Translations under genes and position numbers: made by a program
Notes under the pieces: model-generated
Databases searched by the model: none
The model's input: only the letters and a program-made list of their open reading frames with translations
Told to the model about the DNA's origin: nothing
In this document: piece after piece, positions 33,168 through 42,621 of the stretch
Position numbering within the stretch: position 1 is the first letter of the stretch
Layout of the letters: each line of letters begins with the position of its first letter
From: Streptomyces sp. LHD-70
Lineage (GTDB): Bacteria; Actinomycetota; Actinomycetes; Streptomycetales; Streptomycetaceae
NCBI RefSeq assembly: GCF_031157275.1
Contig: NZ_JAVIFW010000026.1
Location: 1 to 64,000, forward strand
Reading direction: 5' to 3'
DNA length: 64,000 nucleotides

Positions 33168-34839
33168 CCGCTGGGGCCGCAAGAACGGCAGCAACGGCAC
33201 CGGCCAGCACACCAAGCTGGGCGACCTCATGGCCCAGCACGCTGCGCAGACCCAGCAGCCTCCAGCGGCAGCTCCGCCTCCTCCGGCCGTGCCGCAGGCT
33301 CCCCCGGCCGTTCCCGCGCCGGGGCCGATGCCCGCCGCGGCACCGCCGCCTCCTGGTCCTCCGGCTCCCGTTCCGTCTGCTGTACCCGCCCCGGCGGCGA
33401 GTCCGGGCGGCGTGGAAGCGGTGCAGCAGCTTCCCGGCGCGTTGCCCGTGCCGTGGGAGGAGATCACCACCCTGCGCCAGCAGGTCGCCGACGACGTGGA
33501 TGCCGAGCGCAAGCAGCGCCGCCGGGCCGGGCAGGAGCTGGCACCGCGGGACGTGGAGGAAGTCACCCGGGCCTCGGTGCGCCGCCGTGTCGCGGCCTGG
33601 GCCCAGGAAAGTGTCAACGAAGGCGCCCTCCCGCTGAGCGACGGCGACATGGACCGGGTGCGCACCGAGGTGTTCAACCTGATCCACCTCGCCGGGGTCC
33701 TGCAGAAGGTCCTGGACCGGCCCGGGGTCGAGGACATCGTCATCGACGGCGAGTGGATGTGCATCGAGTCGCACAACCGCCCTCAGGAGTGGACTCCGTC
33801 TCCGTTCAGCAGCAAGGCCCAGGCTGTCGAGTGGGTCAACCAGATGGCGTCCGCCTCCGGGCATGGCGAGCGGCTCCTGTCCTACGCGAACGGCGCGGTC
33901 GACTTCGAGCTGCCGGACGGATCCCGTGTCGCGGCCACCTTGTTGACGCGCAACGTGACCATCGCGATCCGCCGGCACTCCCTGCAGAGCGCGACGCTGC
34001 AGGACTTGAGGGATCGCGGCATGGTCGACGAGACGCTGGCAGCGTTTCTGTCGGCCGCGGTGAAGGCTGGTCTGACCATCCTGATCGCAGGGCACCAGGC
34101 GGCGGGCAAGACCACCCTCATGCGTGCCCTGGCTCGTGAGACGCCGCGTGGCGAGCGCATCGCGACGCTGGAGTCCGACCGTGAACTCAACCTGGACACC
34201 CAGCACTCCACGCCTCACGAGGCCGCGCACGTGCTCAGCTTCCAGGCCCGCGAGGGCAACGGCGAGCGGGACCGCGCAGGAAACGCGATCGGCGAGGTCA
34301 CCCTCAACGACCTGGTGAGGATCTCCCTGCGCTACAAAGCGAGCCGGGTGATGGTCGGTGAGGTCCGTGGCACGGAGGCCGTGGCGATGCTGGAGGCGAT
34401 GGCCGGCGCCGGTGTGGGTGGCATGTGCACGGTCCACGCCAAGTTCCCTGAGGTGGTGGTGGAGAGGCTCTTCGTTCCGCTGTCGCGGGCAGGTCTGACC
34501 TGGGAGGCCGCCTCCACTCTGATCGCCTCGGCCATCGATCTGGTCGTCTACGTCGACAAGATCGACGAGACCCAGCTGGGCGGACAGGTCCACCGCCACG
34601 TCTCGCACGTGTGGGAGACCGCCGGGCTGAGCGAGCGCGGCGGGGTGTCCATGACGAAGCTGTTCGGCCCCGTCGTGGACGAGGACACGCAGCAGATCAT
34701 CGAAGAACGGGCCGTGCCCACGCGTAACCCGATGAACCCGCGCCGTCTGCGCATGCTCGAGCGCAGTGGCTTCAACCCGCGGTGGCTCCTGTCCGGCGGA
34801 CAGTGGCCTGCGATGCAATTGCTGGGAGGGATGCGCTGA
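33160..34839 (+). CDS. tadA: TadA/CpaF secretion ATPase
   Basis: The 559-residue protein has a Pro/Ala-rich N-terminal extension (about 20-85) and a CpaF-type body: DIVIDGEWMCIE, Walker A AGHQAAGKTTLMRA (about 308-321), the Asp/His box region, RISLRYKASRVMVGEVRG (Walker B region, about 388-405) and HAKFPEVVVERL. It powers pilin assembly from the cytoplasm as a hexamer. ATG at 33160; the TGA is joined to the TadB ATG. Confidence 0.93.
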   Translation: MADRWGRKNGSNGTGQHTKLGDLMAQHAAQTQQPPAAAPPPPAVPQAPPAVPAPGPMPAAAPPPPGPPAPVPSAVPAPAASPGGVEAVQQLPGALPVPWEEITTLRQQVADDVDAERKQRRRAGQELAPRDVEEVTRASVRRRVAAWAQESVNEGALPLSDGDMDRVRTEVFNLIHLAGVLQKVLDRPGVEDIVIDGEWMCIESHNRPQEWTPSPFSSKAQAVEWVNQMASASGHGERLLSYANGAVDFELPDGSRVAATLLTRNVTIAIRRHSLQSATLQDLRDRGMVDETLAAFLSAAVKAGLTILIAGHQAAGKTTLMRALARETPRGERIATLESDRELNLDTQHSTPHEAAHVLSFQAREGNGERDRAGNAIGEVTLNDLVRISLRYKASRVMVGEVRGTEAVAMLEAMAGAGVGGMCTVHAKFPEVVVERLFVPLSRAGLTWEAASTLIASAIDLVVYVDKIDETQLGGQVHRHVSHVWETAGLSERGGVSMTKLFGPVVDEDTQQIIEERAVPTRNPMNPRRLRMLERSGFNPRWLLSGGQWPAMQLLGGMR

Positions 34840-35765
34840 TGTCGCGCTCGGACCTCGGCATGTACGGCCTGGTGATCGGCGCCTGGCTGTCGCTCGGCGT
34901 GGTGGCCCTAATCGCGGTCCTGCGGGGCTGGCGGCCGCGGGTCCGTGGCTCCGGGCGGCTGTGGCGGCGCGGACGGCGCGCGGTCCAGGATCTTCCCGCC
35001 GGCTGGCGCGACAACTACCGGCTGCTGCTCGCGACGGCCGCCGTGGCGACCGTGCTGGTGTGGGCGCTCAGCGGGTGGCCCATCCACGGCCTTCTCACCG
35101 GTGTAGCCATCGCCGGCATGCCATTTGTGCTCTACCCCGGTGGCAGCGAGCACGCTGAAGTGGCCCGGGTGGAGGCGCTCGCGGAGTGGTTGCACCAGCT
35201 GTCGAGCGTGCGCAGCGGCGGTAAGCCGCTCGAGCAGATGCTGCGCGAACTCGGAACGGTCCCTGCCCTGTTGCGGCGGGAGAGCGACGCCCTGGCCGAG
35301 CGGCTCGCGTCGGGCATGCCGGCGCCCCGGGCGTACCGGCTCCTGGGAGACGACCTCGACAGCCGGATCGGCGACGACATCGTCCGCCTGTTCCGCGATC
35401 ACGTCCGCAGCCGCGGTCAGGGCCTGTCCGAGGCGTTGTCCGCGCAGGCAGCACTGCTGGACAAGCAGGCCTCCGACCTGCACGACATCGAAGCCGAGCG
35501 GCGCAAAGCGCGCAGTGAGGCCCGCCGGGTCAGCATTTTCGCGTTGCTGATGGTCGCCGGGATTCTGGCCAGTCCCTCGTACTCGGCACCGTTCGCAACA
35601 CCGCTGGGCCAGCTCGGTCTGATCGCCCTGGGCGTCTCGTTCGTCCTGGCGTTGCTGTGGCTGCGTCGCATGGCTCGCATGGAGCCAGAGCCCCGTACGT
35701 CGCCCACCGCGAAGGAGCGCGCTGACGAGGAACAGGCCGCTGGACGGTTGGAGGGTGCGGCATGA
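34839..35765 (+). CDS. tadB: TadB-like pilus inner-membrane protein
   Basis: The 308-residue protein has two N-terminal membrane helices (about 5-25 and 62-95), a cytoplasmic T2SF/GspF-like domain with EWLHQLSSVRSGGKPLEQML and LLDKQASDLHDIEAERRKARSEAR, and C-terminal helices. It forms the membrane platform with TadC. ATG overlaps the previous stop by one base, and four-base overlap with tadC. Confidence 0.87.
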   Translation: MSRSDLGMYGLVIGAWLSLGVVALIAVLRGWRPRVRGSGRLWRRGRRAVQDLPAGWRDNYRLLLATAAVATVLVWALSGWPIHGLLTGVAIAGMPFVLYPGGSEHAEVARVEALAEWLHQLSSVRSGGKPLEQMLRELGTVPALLRRESDALAERLASGMPAPRAYRLLGDDLDSRIGDDIVRLFRDHVRSRGQGLSEALSAQAALLDKQASDLHDIEAERRKARSEARRVSIFALLMVAGILASPSYSAPFATPLGQLGLIALGVSFVLALLWLRRMARMEPEPRTSPTAKERADEEQAAGRLEGAA

Positions 35766-36667
35766 CGCTGTCGGTGCCCGGCATGCTGGCCGGCGCGATC
35801 ATCGCACTGTCGGCCACACTCGCCGTGCGGGCCTTGATGCCACACCGAGTCTCCCTGGCCGAAGCGCTGCGCCGCAGCCACGACTTGGGGGACTCATCCC
35901 CCACGACCCAGGTTGCCGCCCAAGGGCGTGGGCCTGCGGTGTGGGCGGACCGCATCGGCAACCGGATGATGGAGACCAACGCGTTCGTCTCGCGCCTTCC
36001 GGCGCGTGACCTCGCGCTCCTGGAGACCACCCCTACCGCTCTGCTGGGACGCTGCGCGCTCTACGCACTGTCCGGGTTCCTGATCCCGCAGTGGTTCATG
36101 TTCATCTCCGCCGTCTTCGGACAGGCGTTGCCTCTGTTCGCGACGCTCCTTGGCGGGTTGGTCTGTGCCGGGGTCATGGTGTTCAAGTGCCTGGACGAAG
36201 AGCGGAAGAAGGCCAGGAAGCGACGCCGCGAGTGGCAGTACTACGTGGCGTCGCTGCTGGAGCGAATCGCCCTGGCCCGCCATTCCGACGCCTCCGCAGC
36301 CGAAGCACTGGTGCGGGCGGTGTCTCCAGGAGAGGGGCGTGTGGAGGCCCGAATCCGCGACACCGTCGAGCATGCCCGCATGGCCGGTGTGAGCGTGTGG
36401 AGCTCGTTGAAGACCCTAGGCGACGAGGTAGGGGTTCCCGAACTGGCCCGGCCGGCCGCTGCCCTCGCGCTCGCCGGCGAGGAACGTGCCGCGATCTTTG
36501 ACCAGTTGAGTGCCCAGGCCGTCGGAGTGCGGCGGGCTCTGCTCGCCGACCGGAAGGGGCAGGCCAACGAGGCAACTGAGGCGATGGCCGTTCCCTCGCT
36601 CGTCATCGTCTTCCTCATGGCGGCGTTCATGCTGGTCCCGGCTCTCGTTCGAATCATGACCTTGTAG
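35762..36667 (+). CDS. tadC: TadC-like pilus inner-membrane protein
   Basis: The 301-residue protein has GspF-like features (ASLLERIALARHSDASAAEALVRAV, DEVGVPELARPAAALALAGEE) and helices at both ends, including LVIVFLMAAFMLVPALVRIM at the C-terminus. It pairs with TadB. It is followed by a hairpin and the pilin gene. Confidence 0.87.
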   Translation: MTLSVPGMLAGAIIALSATLAVRALMPHRVSLAEALRRSHDLGDSSPTTQVAAQGRGPAVWADRIGNRMMETNAFVSRLPARDLALLETTPTALLGRCALYALSGFLIPQWFMFISAVFGQALPLFATLLGGLVCAGVMVFKCLDEERKKARKRRREWQYYVASLLERIALARHSDASAAEALVRAVSPGEGRVEARIRDTVEHARMAGVSVWSSLKTLGDEVGVPELARPAAALALAGEERAAIFDQLSAQAVGVRRALLADRKGQANEATEAMAVPSLVIVFLMAAFMLVPALVRIMTL

Positions 36668-36670
36668 TGG

Positions 36671-36687
36671 CCACACGTCTCGTGTGG
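36671..36687 (+). terminator. Hairpin between tadC and the pilin gene
   Basis: CCACACG-TCT-CGTGTGG lies four bases after the tadC stop. It could stop or stabilise transcripts so that pilin is made at a different level from the machinery. Confidence 0.5.
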
Positions 36688-36719
36688 TGCGATCTCACAG
36701 GAATCACATCGGAGGAATC

Positions 36720-36911
36720 ATGAAGCAATTCGCCAAGGCTGCTCGCCGTCATCTGGAAGAGGTGCGGCTTCGCCTCGCGTCCGACGCGGGAGAAGGCAGC
36801 GCCTTCAGCTGGGCTCTGGGCCTGTTCTTCGCCGGCACGTTGATGGTGGCGGTGTACCAAGCAGCAGATACGGCGATCGGCCAGAAGATCATTTCGTACG
36901 CCGGGTTCTAG
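36720..36911 (+). CDS. Probable Flp-type pilin
   Basis: The 63-residue protein has a basic leader-like start (KQFAKAARRHLEEVRLRL), then SDAGEGSAFSW and one hydrophobic helix (ALGLFFAGTLMVAVYQAAD). Size, GGAGGA ribosome site and position between tadC and tadE fit the Flp pilin. The usual Gly-x4-Glu-Tyr processing site is not clear; Gly before EGSAF is the likely cut. It would be the main pilus subunit if processed by the 3104-3838 peptidase. Confidence 0.6.
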   Translation: MKQFAKAARRHLEEVRLRLASDAGEGSAFSWALGLFFAGTLMVAVYQAADTAIGQKIISYAGF

Positions 36912-36923
36912 GGTTCAAGGACG

Positions 36924-37340
36924 ATGCCCCGTTGTACCCGCATACCGGTTCTGCGCCTGTTCGCGGAGCGCCGCGCTTGGTGGCGCGAGGATCGGGGTGC
37001 CCTGAGTTTGTCGATCGCGGTGCCGTTGGCGTTCCTGATGGTGTTCGGACTCATCCAGTTCGGACTCTGGTTCCACGGGCGCAGCGTGGCCCACCATGCC
37101 GCGCAACAGGCGGTGGACGCCCAGCGCGTTCATGACGCGGCGCCCGGAGCTGGCGCAGAGGCGGCTCAAGGCTTCCTCGGCCGCATGGGCGGCTCCTTGA
37201 ACGGCGCCCAAGTTGAGGTGGATATGGAGGGTGACGAAGTGCGGGCCGTGGTGGAGGGGACCGTCATCAACCTGGTGCCGGGATGGGACGGACGGGTCAG
37301 CCAGCAGGTCCAGGCACCCGTCGAGAAGTTCCGCCCATGA
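36924..37340 (+). CDS. TadE-like pseudopilin 1
   Basis: The 138-residue protein has an N-terminal basic stretch, RGALSLSIAVPLAFLMVFGLIQFGLWFHGR (TadE membrane helix, about 25-53) and AHHAAQQAVDAQRV, the typical Ala-rich post-helix region. TadE proteins are minor pilins for the Tad pilus. Its TGA overlaps the next ATG. Confidence 0.8.
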   Translation: MPRCTRIPVLRLFAERRAWWREDRGALSLSIAVPLAFLMVFGLIQFGLWFHGRSVAHHAAQQAVDAQRVHDAAPGAGAEAAQGFLGRMGGSLNGAQVEVDMEGDEVRAVVEGTVINLVPGWDGRVSQQVQAPVEKFRP

Positions 37341-37783
37341 GCAGCAGAACGCGGGCTCTGCGTGGAGATGCGGGCGGCGTGTCCCTGTCGACGGCGATCT
37401 TCACGCCTCTGTTCCTCATCCTGTTGGGCGTCCTGGTGTTGAGCGGCCGCGTAGCGCTCGCGCAGGGCGCTGCGGATGCGGCCGCCCGGGATGCGGCGCG
37501 CACCGCCTCGCTGGCCGCAGACCCGATCTCTGGCGAGGCGGAAGCGCAGAAGGCCGCAGAGGCCAGCTTGACCCGCTCCGGGATCCGCTGCACCAGCATC
37601 ACTGTGGCCGTCGACACGAGCGGCTTGTCAGCGCCGGTCGGTGAGGCAGCGACGGTCACCGCATCGGTGGGCTGCGAGGCGCCATTCAGTGATCTGGCAG
37701 TTCCGGGCGTGCCAGGTTCCAAGATTCTGTCGAGCACGAAGACATCGACAGTGGATGCCTGGGCCACTCGGGAGCGATCATGA
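37337..37783 (+). CDS. TadE-like pseudopilin 2
   Basis: The 148-residue protein repeats the TadE plan: GDAGGVSLSTAIFTPLFLILLG helix followed by GAADAAARDAARTASLA. Two Cys in the secreted part could form a disulphide. Four-base overlaps on both sides indicate one transcript. Confidence 0.8.
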   Translation: MSSRTRALRGDAGGVSLSTAIFTPLFLILLGVLVLSGRVALAQGAADAAARDAARTASLAADPISGEAEAQKAAEASLTRSGIRCTSITVAVDTSGLSAPVGEAATVTASVGCEAPFSDLAVPGVPGSKILSSTKTSTVDAWATRERS

Positions 37784-38217
37784 ATCCGGGGTGGTGGGCG
37801 CGACGCCGGGCTGGCGAGGACCGCGGGCACCTGGAGCTGTTCTACGCCGGAACCGTCCTGCTCGCGTTCCTCATCATCGGGCTGGTCATCGATGTCGGCA
37901 CGGCCCTCAACACACGTTCCGAGGCGTACTACACAGCTCAGGAAGCGGCGCGAGCCGGTGCTCAGCAGCTCGATGCCGGGGAGGCGATCTCCGGCGACGC
38001 GATCGTGGTCGACCCGGACGGCGCCCAGGCCGCAGCCCGCGCCTTCCTCGACGGCCAGAGCGTCGACGGCGACGTATCCGTATCGGCCGACGGCAAGTCC
38101 CTGAACGTGACCGTGCACGACCACCACGAGCCGATCTTCGCGTCACTCCTCGGGATCGGCCAGATCCCGGTTACCGGCCACGGCTCCGCAACACTGCTCC
38201 ACCAGCCCGGAGGCTGA
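37780..38217 (+). CDS. TadE/TadG-like pseudopilin 3
   Basis: The 145-residue protein has DRGHLELFYAGTVLLAFLIIGL (membrane helix, about 16-37) then DVGTALNTRSEAYYTAQEAARAGAQQL, which resembles TadG N-termini. It completes a set of three minor pilins. The end carries GGAGG, which serves as ribosome site for the LysM-BTAD gene. Confidence 0.75.
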   Translation: MNPGWWARRRAGEDRGHLELFYAGTVLLAFLIIGLVIDVGTALNTRSEAYYTAQEAARAGAQQLDAGEAISGDAIVVDPDGAQAAARAFLDGQSVDGDVSVSADGKSLNVTVHDHHEPIFASLLGIGQIPVTGHGSATLLHQPGG

Positions 38218-38221
38218 ACTC

Positions 38222-41200
38222 ATGCACCCCTCCCCCGCTCCCCTCACACCATGGCCGCTTGCCTGGCTGCGCCGCCTCCTCGCCCTGGCCGCTCTCGCCG
38301 GTCTGCTGGCCGGAGTGCCCCTGCTGCTCCTCGAGTTCGGCACTCTGCCCGTCGGCGTGCCCTCCATGGAGCAGGCGCAAGACGCGTTGAGCGGCCCCGA
38401 CGACGGCACCTTGTTGATGACCGTCCTGACCTTGAGTGCGTGGCTGTGCTGGCTCTGGCTGGCCATTCCGGTAATCGCCGAAGTCGCCGCCGTCGCCGCG
38501 CGGAAGACGACCCCGCGCCTTCCGGGCATGGGTACCGGGCAGCGCCTCGCGGGATTCCTCCTGGGCAGCATCATCCTCGCCTCGCCCGCAGCCGCCGCCA
38601 GCGCCGCCACCCCCGCGGTCGCAGTCACCGCCTCACACGCGCAGGCACCCGAGTCCTCATCGGCTCACACCGCAGCCCCTGCCGGGCAGCATGGCGCTCA
38701 GGGCGACCTCGCCCGTCAGGCGGCCTCCCCCGCCCCCGTACGCCCGCAGTCGGATGCGGTGGCGCAGTACACCGTTCCGGAAGGGGGAGCTACCTGGTGG
38801 GACCTGGCCGAGCGCCTCCTGGGCGACGGGCTGCGCTACGGGGAGCTGCAGAGCCTCAACTCCGACCTGCCGACGACGAGCGTTCTGCCCGCCGGCACGG
38901 TCGTGTCCTATCCCGGCACCTCCGCGGCCGCGCAGACCACCGAGGAAGGCGAGGGGCCTCGCTCGCAACTCGCCGCCGCCGAGGCCGTGTCCGCCGACGA
39001 GGGCTCCACATACACGGTTGAGAACGACGACAGCTTGTGGGGCATCTCCGAGGAGCGCTACGGCGACGGCACCAAGTACAAGGACATCGCCGCTGCGAAC
39101 CAGAACGTCATCGACGACCCCGCACTCATCTACCCCGGCCAGAAGCTACAGCTGCCCACGCTCGACGACAGCGAGACGGGCGGAGCGGGCTCCCCGGCCC
39201 AGCGCGAGCCCGCCGAGCCCGCCGAGCCGGAGGCCCCCCGGCCCGCGCCTGACCGGACGGAGGCGCCGCAGGAGTCGGCCACGCCCGGCGGAGAGCAGGA
39301 GGGCGAGGGCAGCCCGGAGTCGCAGGCTCCCGGCGGCCACGGCCAGGACGACGAGGAAACGAGCACACCGCCCCCGTCGGAAACTCCGGCGCCAGAGGAG
39401 ACGGAGGAGCCCGAGGAGGGCGGTGCCGCGACTCCCTCGGCTCCCCCGACGACGATCCCGGCCGGCGGCGCGGACGACGCCACGCCCACCACGCCGCGGC
39501 CGGGCAGTGAGGAGACCAGCCCGGGGACGGACAGGGACGGCGCCACGGCCACCGACGAGGAGGACTCGTCGCTGGTGGCGGAGGTCCTCGCCCTGTCCGG
39601 CGCGGGCGTCCTGGCCGCCGGGGTGGTGACCATGCTGGCCCGCCGCCGCGTGCACCAGCAGCGCGAGCGTGCCCGCGGCCGACGCATCGCAATGCCCCAG
39701 GGCGGGGCCGCCGATACCGAGGCCCGCCTGCGCAGCGTCAACGTCGTTACTGAACTGGCGCACCTGGACGTCGCGTTGCGTACGGCCGCGCTCGAGTTCG
39801 CCGAGCAGCAGCGGCCGCTTCCCGACCTGATCGCCGTGCAACTCGGCGCCGAGGGTGCCGTGCTGCACCTGTCCGAACCAGCCCCACCCGTCGCTCCGTT
39901 CACCGCCGAACCGGAGCACCACCAGGTGTGGTGGTGCCCGGCCGACAGCACCGAGCTGCGCGCTCCGGAGGAGACCGGCGAGGTGGATGCTCCGTATCCG
40001 GGGCTGGTCGCGCTCGGCGAGGACGGGAACGGGGGCATCGTCCTGGTCGACCTGGAGCGATTCGGTGCCCTGCACCTGACCGGGAGCCTGCGCGAGGGGT
40101 GCTTCCGTGCGCTGGCCGTGTCGCTCGCACTGTCCCCGCTGGCGGGTCAGATGGAGGTCCTGGTCGCAGGGGACAACACCGCACCGGGGCTGACGCTCTT
40201 GGACAGCGAGCGGGTGAGTCTGTACGACGACTTGGACCAGGCGGTCCGGGCGGTGGCCGCTCACCACGACGAGCAGCAGCAGGCTCTCGCCGGCGCCGGC
40301 GTGGAGGACCTGACGGCGGCGCGGCCGGTCGAGGAGGTGGCCGAGCTCGCGCCGATGGTGTTGCTCGCTGACCTCGACGCCTGCGGTGAGCCGGACGCGG
40401 AAGGCCAGTTGTGGGAGGTACTGCAACAGACTCCGCGTACCGCGGTCGCCGTCATCACCTCCAGCGAGGCCGCGCTGGAGGAAGCGGCGCATCCGGTGTG
40501 GGTCGTGGACACGGACAACGTGGAACTCGCGGTGCCTGGCACGCCTGTGCGGTGTGTGGTGGCCGCCTGCTCAACGGAGGAGTACGCCGACGTCGTCGAG
40601 TTGGCCCTCACGTCCTCCTCACCTGACGTTCCCGCCCCCGCGGACACCGAGGTACTCGAGCCTGCCGCCGCGGGCCCCGCACCAGTCTCCGCTCAGGACG
40701 ACTCCCCCAGCGACACGTACGGCCTTCCTTCAGCGACTCCCTCACGCGCTGCGTCGGATGACGTACCGGCAGGTGCCGAGGAGCCCGTGCGCGCTCGTAC
40801 TGTGCTGGCCGGCCTGGCGGAGCTGGGCGACGATCTCGAGGAAGTCGGCGAGCTGCATGGGCCCGAGGAGAGTGAGCCCGAGGAAGAGCTCGCGGCCGCG
40901 GACAATTCGGTGGGCGCGGACGAGGCGGACACCCCGTCGCTGCGGAAGGACGAACCCAACAGCGCGGAGGCCAGCGGCGCTCCGCCAGCTGGTGAAGCTC
41001 AGGATCTACCGGCCGCGGCAGCTGGGCCTGGCGACGTGGTGCTGCCCACCGCCGTTCCTACTCCCCGCGTGACCGCTCGCCTCCCCGAGCTGCCGGCTCC
41101 AGCCCAAGGTGCAGCAGGGGCAGGGCCTCGGGTGCGGGTGATGGGCACGGTCACGGTCGAGGGAGCGCGGGGGACGATCCAGTCCAACCGGCTGTCGATC

Positions 41201-41860
41201 GCCCTTGAGTTGGCGGCCTGGCTGGCCCTGCACCCGGGCGCCACCAGCCAGCAGATCATCGAGGTTCTCGCCCCCAACGGCCGTCTCAGCCGCAACGTTC
41301 ACAACACCCGGCTGAACGAGCTGCGCCGCTGGCTCGGTGCCTCCGCCGACGGCACCCGGCATCTCCCCCACGTCAACTCACAGCCCGACCGCAAGTACCG
41401 CCTCATGGGCGTCGAGTGTGACTGGCTGCAGTTCCAGTGCCTGGTCTCCGACGGGCTAACCCAGCCCGGCCAGCAGGGGCAGCGGCTGCTGCACGACGCG
41501 CTCGCTCTGGTGGAGGGCCGGCCCTTCGCCGGGATCCCACCCCACCGGTACACGTGGGCCGAGCCCCTCGTCCAGGACATGATCGCGGAGATCGTGGACG
41601 TCGCCGAGGAACTCGGCGAGCGATGCCTGGCCGACCATGACCCGCGCGGTGCCCTCTGGGCCGCGGCCCGAGGGCTCGGCGCCGCCCGGGAAGTCGAGAG
41701 CCTGTGGCGGATTCGCTTCCGCAGCCTCCACCTGCTGGGCGAGAACGAGGAACTCCGCGCCGCGATCGCCGAACTGGAAACCTTGCTGATCGAGCTCGGC
41801 ACGAGCATGCACGAGGAGACCGCGGAGACGCTCCGGATGCTGCAGGCCGCCCACCGCTGA
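38222..41860 (+). CDS. LysM and BTAD membrane-spanning regulator
   Basis: The 1212-residue protein has N-terminal membrane helices (about 12-35, 60-85, 105-125), two LysM domains (about 183-228, and 263-312 with YTVENDDSLWGISEERYGDG), and a Pro/Glu/Thr-rich stalk. A further helix at about 455-475 (VLALSGAGVLAAGVVTMLARRR) precedes a large cytoplasmic region. The C-terminus (about 967-1212) is an OmpR-like winged helix plus BTAD (SIALELAAWLALHPGATSQQ, WLQFQCLVSDGLTQPG). It links outside wall binding (LysM) to an inside DNA-binding module. Last gene of the Tad operon, and a probable regulator or wall anchor of it. Confidence 0.85.
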   Translation: MHPSPAPLTPWPLAWLRRLLALAALAGLLAGVPLLLLEFGTLPVGVPSMEQAQDALSGPDDGTLLMTVLTLSAWLCWLWLAIPVIAEVAAVAARKTTPRLPGMGTGQRLAGFLLGSIILASPAAAASAATPAVAVTASHAQAPESSSAHTAAPAGQHGAQGDLARQAASPAPVRPQSDAVAQYTVPEGGATWWDLAERLLGDGLRYGELQSLNSDLPTTSVLPAGTVVSYPGTSAAAQTTEEGEGPRSQLAAAEAVSADEGSTYTVENDDSLWGISEERYGDGTKYKDIAAANQNVIDDPALIYPGQKLQLPTLDDSETGGAGSPAQREPAEPAEPEAPRPAPDRTEAPQESATPGGEQEGEGSPESQAPGGHGQDDEETSTPPPSETPAPEETEEPEEGGAATPSAPPTTIPAGGADDATPTTPRPGSEETSPGTDRDGATATDEEDSSLVAEVLALSGAGVLAAGVVTMLARRRVHQQRERARGRRIAMPQGGAADTEARLRSVNVVTELAHLDVALRTAALEFAEQQRPLPDLIAVQLGAEGAVLHLSEPAPPVAPFTAEPEHHQVWWCPADSTELRAPEETGEVDAPYPGLVALGEDGNGGIVLVDLERFGALHLTGSLREGCFRALAVSLALSPLAGQMEVLVAGDNTAPGLTLLDSERVSLYDDLDQAVRAVAAHHDEQQQALAGAGVEDLTAARPVEEVAELAPMVLLADLDACGEPDAEGQLWEVLQQTPRTAVAVITSSEAALEEAAHPVWVVDTDNVELAVPGTPVRCVVAACSTEEYADVVELALTSSSPDVPAPADTEVLEPAAAGPAPVSAQDDSPSDTYGLPSATPSRAASDDVPAGAEEPVRARTVLAGLAELGDDLEEVGELHGPEESEPEEELAAADNSVGADEADTPSLRKDEPNSAEASGAPPAGEAQDLPAAAAGPGDVVLPTAVPTPRVTARLPELPAPAQGAAGAGPRVRVMGTVTVEGARGTIQSNRLSIALELAAWLALHPGATSQQIIEVLAPNGRLSRNVHNTRLNELRRWLGASADGTRHLPHVNSQPDRKYRLMGVECDWLQFQCLVSDGLTQPGQQGQRLLHDALALVEGRPFAGIPPHRYTWAEPLVQDMIAEIVDVAEELGERCLADHDPRGALWAAARGLGAAREVESLWRIRFRSLHLLGENEELRAAIAELETLLIELGTSMHEETAETLRMLQAAHR

Positions 41861-41900
41861 GACCGATGGGTGGCCAACGGCCGTCGGCCACCCATCGGTC
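41861..41900 (+). terminator. 40-bp palindrome ending the Tad operon
   Basis: It begins directly after the TGA. The 16-base arms differ at one position (GACCGATGGGTGGCC and complement) around ACGGCCGT, itself palindromic. A very strong terminator. Confidence 0.8.
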
Positions 41901-41905
41901 GGTGG

Positions 41906-42165
41906 CGATGAGCGATGGCCGGTCCGGTGCCGGGATGTTGCCGCCCATCGGCCTTCGGCCATCACCCATCGGTCAGGGGCCATCGCTCGGCGGCCGGTGG
42001 CCGATCGGTGGCCATCGGTCACCGGCCATGGCCGCACACGATCCCCCGGCCCATCGCTCTGCGTTGGCCGCCCGGATCGTCACCCGCCGTCCAACCGCAG
42101 CCAGCACGACGAGCGCGGTGACGCGGGCGGCGGTTGGCGCGGCCCGCCATCGGCCATGGCCGCTC
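41906..42165. repeat. Cluster of CCATCG(G/C) motifs in both orientations
   Basis: At least eight copies of CCATCG or its complement lie in this region and the adjoining terminator (for example near 41891, 41912, 41948, 41967, 41983, 42013, 42050, 42150). Many are flanked by GG or GGCC to form small palindromes. No gene is present in 41861-42621. It may be a binding array or expanded terminator debris. Confidence 0.45.
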
Positions 42166-42538
42166 GTTCCCGGCGGCATCCGTCCACCACCCGGTCGTTG
42201 TCGTGCGTGCGGTAGTCCGGCGCGACTCCCCCAGGCGCTAACCCTCCTGCTCTGACCTTCGGGTTGAGACTCACCCAAGGGCTAACCCACCTGTGCTCAG
42301 CGGCTCGCACTCACCGTTGCAGGCCTCCGGTACGGGTGTTGGGGTTCAGCGGCGACCGCAGGGATCGAGCGAGTTCGGCGGCCGTTGTCATTCCGCTGAG
42401 GCCACTCCCCAGACCTGTTGAACGGGTGGGGGGAGGGCAGCCTCTACAGCGGCCGCGGACGGCGGTCGCCGGCGGGCGGTGGTCGTCGACGGCAGGTTGT
42501 TGGAGCCATCGGCGGTGTTGGACCCATCGCTCTACCAT

Positions 42539-42572
42539 TGGCCGAATAATTGATTTCTCAACTAATCGGCCA
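42539..42572. repeat. A/T-containing inverted repeat at the end of the DUF2637 gene
   Basis: TGGCCGAATAATTGA and the facing 42558-42572 match at 13 of 15 positions around TTTC. It is the most AT-rich spot of the region, 50 bases past the stop of the leftward gene, and could be a terminator or protein site. Confidence 0.45.
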
Positions 42573-42621
42573 CGGGTGGGCGCCCCTCCCCCGACGGGCC
42601 GTCGCCCGTCGGACGGCTCGG

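Noticed and set aside
33043..34818. 591-codon leftward frame opposite tadA
   Set aside because: Antisense to an unmistakable TadA ATPase.
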